From assembly GCA_030377895.1 (NCBI GenBank), contig JAUCGB010000015.1, forward strand, positions 1 through 52,925: a stretch of 52,925 bases of DNA, read 5' to 3'. Source of the stretch: Anaerolineales bacterium HSG24 (GTDB lineage Bacteria; Chloroflexota; Anaerolineae; 4572-78; J111). Below the pieces are notes generated by a model. It had not been told where the DNA came from, searched no databases, and saw nothing but the letters and a program-made list of their open reading frames with translations. Shown piece by piece: positions 9,332 through 16,326 of the stretch. The stretch's first letter is position 1. Every line of letters starts with the position of its first letter. Made by a program: the position numbers and the translations under genes.

Positions 9332-9636
9332 TACCTTGACAATGTTAGATTTCACTATATTATACTAGGTAAAACAAAACATCGTTAAATTTTGGTCTAG
9401 CCTAGTAGTTTTCCACATCCACGAATCTTAGAATGGTGTGTAATTGGGAATTTAGCGTTAATGTAACCTTGCCCATGTAACCTTATCAAGGTATTTTGAT
9501 GAGGTTACATGGCACAACATCACGCTGAGCAAATCAAACATCTACCCTTGTGGTGTTATAGATATATTTTTATCGCTTCATTTATCAAAATAGTGTCTAT
9601 CATCCATTTAAATACCAATCTAACATTGTCAAGGTA
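9332..9636. mobile_element. MITE-like element with 20-bp perfect terminal inverted repeats
   Basis: TACCTTGACAATGTTAGATT at 9332-9351 is exactly complementary to 9617-9636, bounding a 305-bp AT-rich element. Inside, at 9474-9511, is a 38-bp near-perfect hairpin starting CATGTAACCT. No target duplication is evident. The left repeat also forms a good plus-strand promoter (TTGACA 9336-9341, 16 bp, TATTAT 9358-9363). The open frame at 9509-9745 runs through the right repeat and looks random, so I do not call a gene. Confidence 0.65.
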
Positions 9637-9822
9637 TCAAGTTGCTACAAAAACAGCAGTAATTCCTACTTTGGAAATTTCAGTGATGGTACTATATTTG
9701 TTTCTACAGAAATTTTTCTTCCGAATTACTCAGAAACACGCATGATTTATTACAAACACTTGCCATCTCTGTACTCATAAAAATTCAGAGCATTATAATT
9801 TTTACGATTTATCAATTTCCCC

Positions 9823-9851
9823 TAGACACCGCACCCAAACCATGCTATAAT
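9823..9851 (+). promoter_or_regulatory. Promoter of the 47-codon small ORF
   Basis: TAGACA (9823-9828) and a perfect TATAAT (9846-9851) are 17 bp apart. Transcription would start near 9858, about 23 bases before the small ORF. Confidence 0.75.
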
Positions 9852-9880
9852 CGAACCATCTTAATCAACGGAGGCTAACC

Positions 9881-10024
9881 ATGTCACCATCAAAATTGGC
9901 AACTTTTTCAAAAATCAATACTATTCAAGCCATCGCCTTGCCCCGCCAAGGCTTTTTGGCGTTGCTTACCAGCCTTCGGGGCGATTACGATACACACCTT
10001 CCACCGCTACCCCTTATCGGGTAG
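9881..10024 (+). CDS. Stand-alone small protein, 47 codons
   Basis: The frame starts with ATG six bases after a GGAGG ribosome site and ends with TAG. The product begins MSPSKLATFSKINTIQAIAL and ends LPPLPLIG. It has a mildly hydrophobic middle and a proline-rich end, with no family I recognise. Its base composition is clearly richer in GC than the surrounding spacer. It has its own promoter and its own terminator, so the whole transcript would be only about 215 bases. It could be a small peptide, or the RNA itself could be the product: GC-rich complementary stretches such as GCCTTG...CAAGGC lie inside it. Confidence 0.55.
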   Translation: MSPSKLATFSKINTIQAIALPRQGFLALLTSLRGDYDTHLPPLPLIG

Positions 10025-10048
10025 GCGCTTATTGTTGTTGAACATCCA

Positions 10049-10074
10049 AGCTGGTCGGAAGACTGGCTTTTTTT
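10049..10074 (+). terminator. Rho-independent terminator of the small ORF
   Basis: An 8-bp stem (AGCTGGTC, 10049-10056, with 10061-10068, including two G-U pairs) closes a GGAA tetraloop. It is followed by a run of seven T. Confidence 0.85.
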
Positions 10075-10097
10075 GTGCCTGAAATTATTAAATTTTG

Positions 10098-10241
10098 TAG
10101 TGGTCAGCTTGATGTTGAAAAAGATAATGTCACCCTGAGCATCGTTTGCGAAGATATTTTACCCGAATCTAGCTAGAATTGGGTAGATTTTTCGTCGTAC
10201 CTCCTCAAAATGACATTTCAACATCATCTTGACCACCACAG
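10098..10241. repeat. Inverted-repeat element with a central TGTCA...GAAGA motif
   Basis: The left end GTAGTGGTCAGCTTGATGTT pairs imperfectly with the right end at 10216-10241, where TTTCAACATCATCTTGACCA is read. The middle carries the ATGTCACCCTGAG...GCGAAGAT motif that also occurs at 4318, 18850, 34010 and 46388. The whole unit would fold into one long hairpin and looks non-coding. Confidence 0.65.
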
Positions 10242-10429
10242 AAGTCATTAAATTTAAAATACGTGTCGATTTAATTATTCTTTTTCCTTGTTGCTCGACA
10301 AAAATTTAGCTTAGGCTAATTACAGGATTCAAGATTAATAGAATTGACAGCAAAAAACACCGTTAATCCTGCCGAATGTCCTGTCAAAAATCAGTTTTGG
10401 CTAAATCAACATGTCGGGTGCTGAGTTCC

Positions 10430-10460
10430 TTGACAAATCAAGGAGAATACTATAGTATTC
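10430..10460 (+). promoter_or_regulatory. Methyltransferase promoter with controller-type palindrome
   Basis: TTGACA (10430-10435) is followed 15 bp later by TATAGT (10451-10456). The -10 region lies within a perfect 16-bp palindrome, GAATACTA plus its complement (10445-10460). Its half site GAATACTATA recurs upstream of the controller gene at 12538-12547, so it is a likely C-protein operator. Confidence 0.7.
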
Positions 10461-10487
10461 GTTTGGATTATTTTTGGAGTGTATATC

Positions 10488-11657
10488 ATGCAAAAACCAA
10501 CAGTTATAGATTTGTTTTGTGGAAGTGGTGGTATGTCTTGGGGGCTTTATAAAGCAGGATTTAATATCTTAGCTGGTATCGACAGTTGGGGGAAAGCGTT
10601 AGAGACTTTTAAGATTAATCATCCAACGGCTTGTACAATTGAGGCTGATATAAGCAATCTTAATCCGCAATCAGTTATAAACGACTTGAATCTAAAACAG
10701 GGTGAGTTAGATTGTATCGTTGGAGGTCCGCCATGTCAGGGCTTTTCAAAAAATGTTCCAGCCGCTTATCGGTTTTTGGAAGATCCCAGAAATCAACTGT
10801 TTCATGAATATTTGCGTTTTGTTGATGTCATGAAGCCTAAAGTTGTTATTATGGAAAATGTCGCGGAGATTTATAAGGCATATAACGGAGCAATACGTAC
10901 AGAAATAGTGGATGGCTTAAAAAAATTAGGTTATGAGGTAGAGGTCTCTGTATTGTATGCACCAGATTATGGCGTACCGCAACGAAGACGACGTTGTTTT
11001 TTCTTTGCTTCAAGAACAGGCGTTAAACCAGTTCTGCCCCCCCCAACCTTCGGTCCTAAAGAGACATCAACACTTTTTGGAAGTGTGAAAAAGTACCGTT
11101 CTGCTTGGTCTGCAATTTCCGATTTACCCATTTTACAAAACGGTGAAGGGTATGAACCTATGAATTATTACCACCTCCCACAAAACGACTTTCAATCAGA
11201 GATGAGAAAGAATTCAGATGTTATTTGCGATCATATTACGCGTAAACTAAGAGAAAAACAGTTTTTGCGTATTTCTTCTTTGAAACCAGGACAAGGTATA
11301 AAAAACTTACCCGAAGAATTGAGACCAAAGTCAGGATATAGTGGTGCGTATGGAAGACTCGATTTTGAAATGATTGCTCCTACAATTACAAGATGGTTTT
11401 TTCATCCCGGTTCTGGACGTTTTTGTCATCCTCGTGAAATTCGTTTATTGACGATTAGAGAAGCGGCTCGATTGCAATCTTTTTCTGATGATTTCAGATT
11501 TATTGGTACATATATTGAAAAATCTCATCAAGTAGGAAATGCCGTTCCTCCCCTAATTATGAAAAACATGACCAATAACATTAAAGTCTGCCTTCAAGTT
11601 TTGCCAAAAGAAGCTCAACAACATCGTTGGATAAGAGACGTTCAGGCTCAATATTAA
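10488..11657 (+). CDS. DNA (cytosine-5) methyltransferase, type II modification enzyme
   Basis: The enzyme adds a methyl group to C5 of cytosine, protecting DNA from the partner nuclease. The protein has 389 residues. Conserved motifs are in standard order: DLFCGSGG (motif I, about 8-15), GGPPCQGFS with catalytic C83 (IV), ENV (VI), QRRRR (VIII), REAARLQSF (IX region) and QVGNAVPP (X). The target-recognition segment lies between VIII and IX; I cannot infer the DNA target. The ATG at 10488 has a GGAGTG ribosome site six bases upstream, better than the GTG at 10479. Its 3' end overlaps the convergent nuclease gene by 77 bp. Codon use is AT-rich compared with leuS, which fits horizontal transfer. 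Confidence 0.95.
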   Translation: MQKPTVIDLFCGSGGMSWGLYKAGFNILAGIDSWGKALETFKINHPTACTIEADISNLNPQSVINDLNLKQGELDCIVGGPPCQGFSKNVPAAYRFLEDPRNQLFHEYLRFVDVMKPKVVIMENVAEIYKAYNGAIRTEIVDGLKKLGYEVEVSVLYAPDYGVPQRRRRCFFFASRTGVKPVLPPPTFGPKETSTLFGSVKKYRSAWSAISDLPILQNGEGYEPMNYYHLPQNDFQSEMRKNSDVICDHITRKLREKQFLRISSLKPGQGIKNLPEELRPKSGYSGAYGRLDFEMIAPTITRWFFHPGSGRFCHPREIRLLTIREAARLQSFSDDFRFIGTYIEKSHQVGNAVPPLIMKNMTNNIKVCLQVLPKEAQQHRWIRDVQAQY

Positions 11658-12300
11658 ACCGATAAGAATTATCTGGAAATGTAAATCGCTCAAAAAACTG
11701 TTTCTGGTTTGGGTACCATCGAAAAATGAGAACATTATCCTTTTGTCTCCTTCCTTGCAATCCAGTTTTCGTGTTATCTGTCCAATCCCATTTCAATTCG
11801 GAATCAATATATTCAACGAGTTCTTCTTCAAAATAGCTATAATCTCTCTTGTTTTTTGACTTGAGTAATATACATACCCGTTTATCTATCACATCTTGGT
11901 GCATTGCATCCTTGTTTACTTTTTCAATATACCAGTGTCGTAGCAACGCTGTACCTAACTCGGTTGTAGGTGAGTTGATATTGAGCATATCAAACCCAAG
12001 TTGATTGGCTTTTTTGAATATATCAGCCCGTTGGATAACGACTTCATGTTCATAGGGAAGGTGAATTTTTGAGGTTTGAGCTGATTTTATCGACCAACCA
12101 ATTTTATTTTGGTGATCAACTACATCAAAAAGACGTTTGCTTCGAGTACTGGTGAGTGGATCTAAAAGAGGAATGTTTTTGGCATACGCAAATATGGCCT
12201 CCCATATAAAATCTTCAACATCGTCAATGAATGGAATGGCAAAAGCAGCTCGAATACCTGATTTAAGACGTGTTTTCTCCTCGTCGTTTAGATTATGCAT
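11581..12300 (-). CDS. Putative type II restriction endonuclease
   Basis: The protein has 239 residues and no family I recognise with certainty. It is assigned by position: it converges on the C5 methyltransferase and is cotranscribed with a controller gene. FDVVDHQNKIGWSIKSAQ (about residues 64-81) could be a PD-(D/E)XK-type site of the S-x-K variety (D ... SIK) known from Cfr10I/NgoMIV-like enzymes; this is inference. The ATG at 12300 overlaps the controller stop by 8 bases, so translation is probably coupled. The ORF could be extended six codons upstream, into the controller gene, but the MHNLNDEEK start fits the overlap better. It shares 77 bp with the methyltransferase 3' end on the opposite strand. 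Confidence 0.75.
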   Translation of the reverse strand: MHNLNDEEKTRLKSGIRAAFAIPFIDDVEDFIWEAIFAYAKNIPLLDPLTSTRSKRLFDVVDHQNKIGWSIKSAQTSKIHLPYEHEVVIQRADIFKKANQLGFDMLNINSPTTELGTALLRHWYIEKVNKDAMHQDVIDKRVCILLKSKNKRDYSYFEEELVEYIDSELKWDWTDNTKTGLQGRRQKDNVLIFRWYPNQKQFFERFTFPDNSYRFNIEPERLLSNDVVELLLAKLEGRL

Positions 12301-12517
12301 CGTTTTCCTGTTCCACAAGAGACATTAATTCTGTAAGATTTGTATCAAGAACAAGAGTAATTTTATGTAAAGTTGTTAAGGATGGGCTTTTTAATCCACG
12401 TTCAAGTTGACTTACGTATGTACGATGTAAATCGGCTTGAAAACCGAATTGCTCTTGTGACAATTGTTTTTCTTTTCTCAGCCGTCTTAATACGTTGGCA
12501 AATGATTTATTAATCAT
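12293..12517 (-). CDS. Controller (C) protein of the restriction-modification system, XRE family
   Basis: This 74-residue helix-turn-helix protein fits C proteins, which delay nuclease expression until DNA is methylated. The XRE-type fold is clear: LRRLRKEKQLSQEQFGFQADLHRTYVSQLERGLKSPSLTTLHKI, about residues 9-52. It precedes the nuclease gene and overlaps it by 8 bases. I chose the ATG at 12517; a TTG three codons upstream (12526) is possible. Candidate operators sit immediately upstream (12538-12565) and in the methyltransferase promoter. Confidence 0.88.
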   Translation of the reverse strand: MINKSFANVLRRLRKEKQLSQEQFGFQADLHRTYVSQLERGLKSPSLTTLHKITLVLDTNLTELMSLVEQENDA

Positions 12518-12537
12518 AATTACCAAATTACCATAAT

Positions 12538-12565
12538 GAATACTATAAATCTACAGACTATAGTG
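12538..12565 (-). promoter_or_regulatory. Candidate C boxes upstream of the controller gene
   Basis: GAATACTATA (12538-12547) and ACTATAGT (12557-12564) match the palindrome at the methyltransferase promoter (GAATACTATAGTATTC). The two sites are spaced about 15 bp centre to centre, as for tandem C-protein dimers. The surrounding DNA up to 12600 is very AT-rich, and I could not pick one -35/-10 pair. Confidence 0.6.
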
Positions 12566-12603
12566 TGAAATATATTACTGAAATTATAATATAATATTAT
12601 TGC

Positions 12604-12639
12604 AAGTATAGTCATCAATGTGTATTGATGGCTATACTT
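12604..12639. promoter_or_regulatory. Long hairpin in the leuS / controller divergent spacer
   Basis: A 16-bp stem (AAGTATAGTCATCAAT, 12604-12619, with 12624-12639; one G-U pair) closes a four-base loop. It lies just downstream of a TATAAT-rich stretch and 27 bp before leuS. It may be a 5' stabilising hairpin of the leuS mRNA or a barrier between the divergent units. It contains the ACTATA-like core of the C boxes, which may be chance. Confidence 0.5.
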
Positions 12640-12666
12640 CATCACAATTAACTCAGGAGTAACATA

Positions 12667-15222
12667 ATGAAGTCCGAAAAATATAATGCCCCACAAACTG
12701 AACAAAAATGGCAACAAGAGTGGGAAGCCACCAAGTTGTACCGCTCAGTGATTGACGAAACTAAACCGAAACATTACGCCATGACCATGTATCCTTATCC
12801 CAGTGGCGACCTGCACATGGGCCACTGGTACGCTATGGCTCCCAGTGATGTGCGCGCTCGCTGGATGCGGATGAAGGGGTACAATGTCCTGTTTCCCATG
12901 GGGTTCGACTCGTTTGGTCTGCCCGCCGAGAACGCGGCCATCAAACGGGGCATCCCACCCAAGAAATGGACTTATGCCAACATCGAGCGGATGCGGGTAC
13001 AACTGCGCTCGATGGGAACCATGTTCGACTGGGAACGAGAGATCATCACCTCCGACCCGCGTTATTACAAATGGACGCAATGGTTCTTTCGTAAATTGTA
13101 CGACATGGGGCTGGCCTACAAAAAGCTGTCCCCCGTCGATTTCTGTCCCAACTGTAACACCACCTTGGCCCGCGAGCAGGTCTGGGGAGATGACCGGCAC
13201 TGTGAGCGATGTAACACGCCGGTCATCAAAAAGGATTTGAACCAGTGGTACTTCAAGATTACCGACTACGCCGACGAACTGTTGGATTATTCTGACCTGA
13301 ACTGGCCGGAGCGAGTGCAAATCATGCAGACCAACTGGATTGGGCGTAGTGTGGGGGCTGAAGTGGTCTTCACTACCGAGGTGGGCAACCATCCTCTGCC
13401 GGTTTTCACCACCCGCCCCGACACATTATGGGGGGCGACCTTCATGGTCATGGCTCCAGAGCATCCGCTGGTGGCCGAGTTGACCACCGACGAGCAACGG
13501 GCCGAGGTGGAGACTTATATCGACGTAGCCACCCGTCAAACCGAGATTGACCGCTTGTCTACCGAGCAGGATAAGACGGGCGTGTTTATCGGAGCCTACG
13601 CCATCAACCCTGTCAATCAGGCCCGCATCCCGATTTGGATTGCCGACTATGTGTTGATGACCTACGGCACGGGCGCAATCATGGCCGTGCCATGTGGCGA
13701 CGAGCGTGATTTTGCCTTCGCCCAAAAGTATGACCTGCCGATTCCGGTAGTGGTCGCGCCCAAAGATTGGGACGGTCAGCCCTTGAGCGAAACTTATGCC
13801 GAGCCGGGCACGCTGGTCAACAGTGGCCCGTTTGACGGCTATCCAACCATCGGCAAATATGAGTTGGAAGAGTGGACTCCCGAACTGGCCGAGAAGTATG
13901 GTCTGCCCGCCGAGTTGACTGCTGAAACGGAAGGGGTACGAGCCGTCATCGCATGGTTGGAAAAAGAGGGTATCGGCAAAGGAGATGTGACCTATCGTTT
14001 GCGAGACTGGTTGATTAGTCGTCAGCGTTATTGGGGCTGTCCTATCCCGATGGTTGATTGCCCCTCGTGCGGTATTGTGCCGATTATCTATCAAGATTTA
14101 CCAGTCGAACTGCCGGACAACGTCGAGTTTACCCCGACGGGTGAGTCGCCGTTGAAGACGACGGCTGAGTTTAAGGAGGTCGATTGCCCGCAATGTGGTG
14201 GTCAGGCTGAGCGGGAGACCGACACGATGGACACCTTCATGTGTTCGAGTTGGTATCAGTATGCCTACATGGATCCGAACTGGAAAGCAGACGTGCCAAT
14301 CACGGCGAACGATACGCCCTTCAACCCGACGGAGGGGGCTTACTGGTTGCCGGTTGACCAGTATACCGGCGGAATTGAACATGCCACCATGCACCTGTTG
14401 TATACCCGATTCTTCACCAAAACAATGCATGATATGGGAATTATTAACGTGACCGAGCCGATGGATAGCTTGTTTAATCAGGGTATAATTTTGGGCGGAG
14501 ATCGCGAAAAGATGAGTAAAAGTCAGGGTAATGTGGTTGCCCCCGATGATTTGGTGCAGGAATTTGGGGCCGATGCGGTGCGGGGTTATCTGATGTTCGG
14601 TTTCCGCTGGCATCAAGGCGGGCCGTGGGATAGTAACGGCATCGTCGGCATCCAACGGTTTTTGGAGCGGGCTTATGATTTGGTCACGACGACTCAAGAT
14701 GGTTCGGGCGAGGTGGCTGATGGTGTGATTCGGGAACTGCGACGCAAGCAACATCAGGCCGTGCGCCGTATCAGCAATGACATCGAAGGGTTTACCTTTA
14801 ACACGATGGTGGCCGGTTTGATGGAGTATACCAACGCCCTGACCGCCATCCGTAACAAACACAAAGCCGTCACTGGTCACGCCGCATGGTCGGAGGCGAT
14901 TCAAACGTTTGTTTTGTTGATGGCGCCCGGCTTCCCCCACATCGCCGAGGAGATGTGGCAGGCGATTGGGCAGGAGTACAGTGTGCATCAGCAAGATTGG
15001 CCGACATGGGATGATGAGGTCGCCAAAGAGGATGTGATTGAAATCGCGATACAAATCAACGGCAAAGTCCGAGCCAAAGTCGAACTGCCAACCGACATCA
15101 GCCGCGAAGATGCCGAGGCCAAAGCCTTAGCCGCCGAGGGCGTTGAAAAGTTCATCGACGGTAAAACGGTGCGAAAGGTGATCTATGTGCCGGGCCGGTT
15201 GGTCAATATTGTGGCGAAGTAG
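12667..15222 (+). CDS. leuS: Leucyl-tRNA synthetase
   Basis: This class I synthetase charges tRNA-Leu in the cytoplasm. The protein has 851 residues, a normal length. HMGH is near residue 50 and the catalytic KMSKS near 615. A zinc-ribbon-like CPNC...CERC segment is near 160-180. The CP1 editing domain shows TRPDTLWGATF and GTGAIMAVPCGDERD. The C-terminal anticodon-binding and leucine-specific domains are complete. An AGGAG ribosome site precedes the ATG. The gene is GC-rich and ordinary, in contrast to the AT-rich restriction-modification island immediately before it. Confidence 0.98.
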   Translation: MKSEKYNAPQTEQKWQQEWEATKLYRSVIDETKPKHYAMTMYPYPSGDLHMGHWYAMAPSDVRARWMRMKGYNVLFPMGFDSFGLPAENAAIKRGIPPKKWTYANIERMRVQLRSMGTMFDWEREIITSDPRYYKWTQWFFRKLYDMGLAYKKLSPVDFCPNCNTTLAREQVWGDDRHCERCNTPVIKKDLNQWYFKITDYADELLDYSDLNWPERVQIMQTNWIGRSVGAEVVFTTEVGNHPLPVFTTRPDTLWGATFMVMAPEHPLVAELTTDEQRAEVETYIDVATRQTEIDRLSTEQDKTGVFIGAYAINPVNQARIPIWIADYVLMTYGTGAIMAVPCGDERDFAFAQKYDLPIPVVVAPKDWDGQPLSETYAEPGTLVNSGPFDGYPTIGKYELEEWTPELAEKYGLPAELTAETEGVRAVIAWLEKEGIGKGDVTYRLRDWLISRQRYWGCPIPMVDCPSCGIVPIIYQDLPVELPDNVEFTPTGESPLKTTAEFKEVDCPQCGGQAERETDTMDTFMCSSWYQYAYMDPNWKADVPITANDTPFNPTEGAYWLPVDQYTGGIEHATMHLLYTRFFTKTMHDMGIINVTEPMDSLFNQGIILGGDREKMSKSQGNVVAPDDLVQEFGADAVRGYLMFGFRWHQGGPWDSNGIVGIQRFLERAYDLVTTTQDGSGEVADGVIRELRRKQHQAVRRISNDIEGFTFNTMVAGLMEYTNALTAIRNKHKAVTGHAAWSEAIQTFVLLMAPGFPHIAEEMWQAIGQEYSVHQQDWPTWDDEVAKEDVIEIAIQINGKVRAKVELPTDISREDAEAKALAAEGVEKFIDGKTVRKVIYVPGRLVNIVAK

Positions 15223-15250
15223 GGCGTGAGGCGTGAAGAGATGAGTATTT

Positions 15251-15281
15251 GACCCTAAAGGTTTTGAAAACCTTTAGGGTC
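15251..15281 (+). terminator. Hairpin after leuS
   Basis: A 31-bp inverted repeat (GACCCTAAAGGTTTT, one base, then its complement) starts 28 bp after the leuS stop. It lacks a T run downstream. It may also be a copy of a spacer repeat, since CCTAAAGGTTTT-like units recur (for example near 37840). Confidence 0.6.
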
Positions 15282-15362
15282 TGCTTTGGTAGAGGTCTGT
15301 CTTTGACCTCGTAGGTGGTATCTATGTATGAAAATATTTACGAATTAGGGGAGTGATGTGTG

Positions 15363-15674
15363 ATGATACATACCCAAGCAACCACAGAACAGATGTTAGG
15401 GCAAGCAGTGAAACAGTTATCCAACCTGTCCGCCAAAGAGTTACCACTTGTCCTTGAATTTTTGTACTATCTACAAACAAAACGACCATTATCTACCTTG
15501 GCAAAAGACCGCACCCCACAGGAGTTGGTGGCCGAAATTCGCCAGCGAGCCGAACAGTTAAAGGATATCCCACGTTCTGAAATTGTGGCTCGATTTCGAG
15601 AACTAACCGAAGAAATTAGACAAACTGCTATTGAGAACGGTACAGCGATTGATGGAGATTGGGTAGATGACTGA
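15363..15674 (+). CDS. Probable antitoxin of a VapBC-like pair
   Basis: This 103-residue charged protein starts with the ATG at 15363, nine bases after an AGGGGAG ribosome site. It is mostly helical, with LGQAVKQLSNLSAKELPLVLEFLYYLQTKR near the N-terminus as in DUF2281-like antitoxins, and an acidic end (DGDWVDD). The toxin start overlaps its stop (ATGACTGA), typical of toxin-antitoxin pairs. No DNA-binding motif was identified with confidence. Confidence 0.6.
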   Translation: MIHTQATTEQMLGQAVKQLSNLSAKELPLVLEFLYYLQTKRPLSTLAKDRTPQELVAEIRQRAEQLKDIPRSEIVARFRELTEEIRQTAIENGTAIDGDWVDD

Positions 15675-15921
15675 GTTACTTCGTGCGGTTTTTGATACCA
15701 ATATTTTTGTTTCCGCCTTTCTCAGTCGTAGTTCTGAGGAAAAACGAACTATCATTCATCTTAAATTACCAGAAAAAATCATCTCTAATATGGAGGAGTT
15801 AGGTCTTATTCATTATGGCCCATTCTATCCCATGTCAGAGGCAGGGTATACTGAAACGATTTTTGAAGTTAGTTCATTTCCAATAATAAATCAGTATCGT
15901 CACCTTTGGTATACAAATTAG
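15667..15921 (+). pseudogene. Truncated PIN-domain toxin joined to an unrelated tail
   Basis: Residues 1-23 (AVFDTNIFVSAFLSRSS) are the start of a PIN ribonuclease, including its first metal-binding aspartate. Full PIN toxins are about 130-150 residues with three further acidic residues. Here the sequence changes abruptly after about residue 23 to KRTIIHLKLPEKIISNMEEL..., which has no PIN character. The simplest explanation is a deletion that joined the toxin start to the end of a different gene, probably the partner of the next gene. The 84-residue product cannot be an active PIN nuclease. The tail's family is unknown. Confidence 0.7.
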
Positions 15922-15931
15922 AGGTTGTACC

Positions 15932-16285
15932 ATGAAAAAAGAGTACCGTTTTGCCATGAACGATCAAATTAAACTGTGGCGTAATGCTGATAATCCTGAC
16001 CAGCATTTTGTTGATTTGAATTTCAGATTCATGCGTCCCCTCACTGACGAGGAACGAAACGAGGCCGTGTGTCATCTGGTGGCTCGTCTGCAAGAATTAC
16101 AGACGCAAACAAGCTATGTGATTTATAATATTGATTTCTCTAAAACCGATTTTTTACAACTAACCTTGCGGCACATCGCTTTGGATAACTCCCGACTATT
16201 GACTCAACTTGTGGCCGGATTAAAAGAACGATTTCCGGTTAGTTCTCCAAAAAAAGAGCGTTTAGGTATTGGGCATACATATTAA
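15932..16285 (+). CDS. Hypothetical protein, 117 residues
   Basis: I do not recognise the family. The protein begins MKKEYRFAMNDQIKLWRNAD and has a charged, mixed alpha/beta character without signal or membrane segments. A GAGG ribosome site is upstream. It follows the PIN remnant by 10 bp, so it was probably in an operon with the gene whose 3' end is now fused to the PIN start. Confidence 0.6.
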   Translation: MKKEYRFAMNDQIKLWRNADNPDQHFVDLNFRFMRPLTDEERNEAVCHLVARLQELQTQTSYVIYNIDFSKTDFLQLTLRHIALDNSRLLTQLVAGLKERFPVSSPKKERLGIGHTY

Positions 16286-16326
16286 TCTCACCAATTGGCA
16301 ATAGCAGGCTTGCCATTTTCTCTAAA

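Noticed and set aside
9509..9745. A 78-codon plus-strand frame, MAQHHAEQIKHLPLW...
   Set aside because: It starts inside the internal hairpin of the MITE-like element, crosses its right end, has no ribosome site and no protein-like composition.
11553..11735. A second minus-strand ORF over the methyltransferase 3' end
   Set aside because: It is a shadow frame of the nuclease and methyltransferase genes with no start signals.
12604..12639. T-box or other leuS riboswitch
   Set aside because: The leader is too short, and no specifier loop or T-box sequence (TGGNACCGCG) is present.
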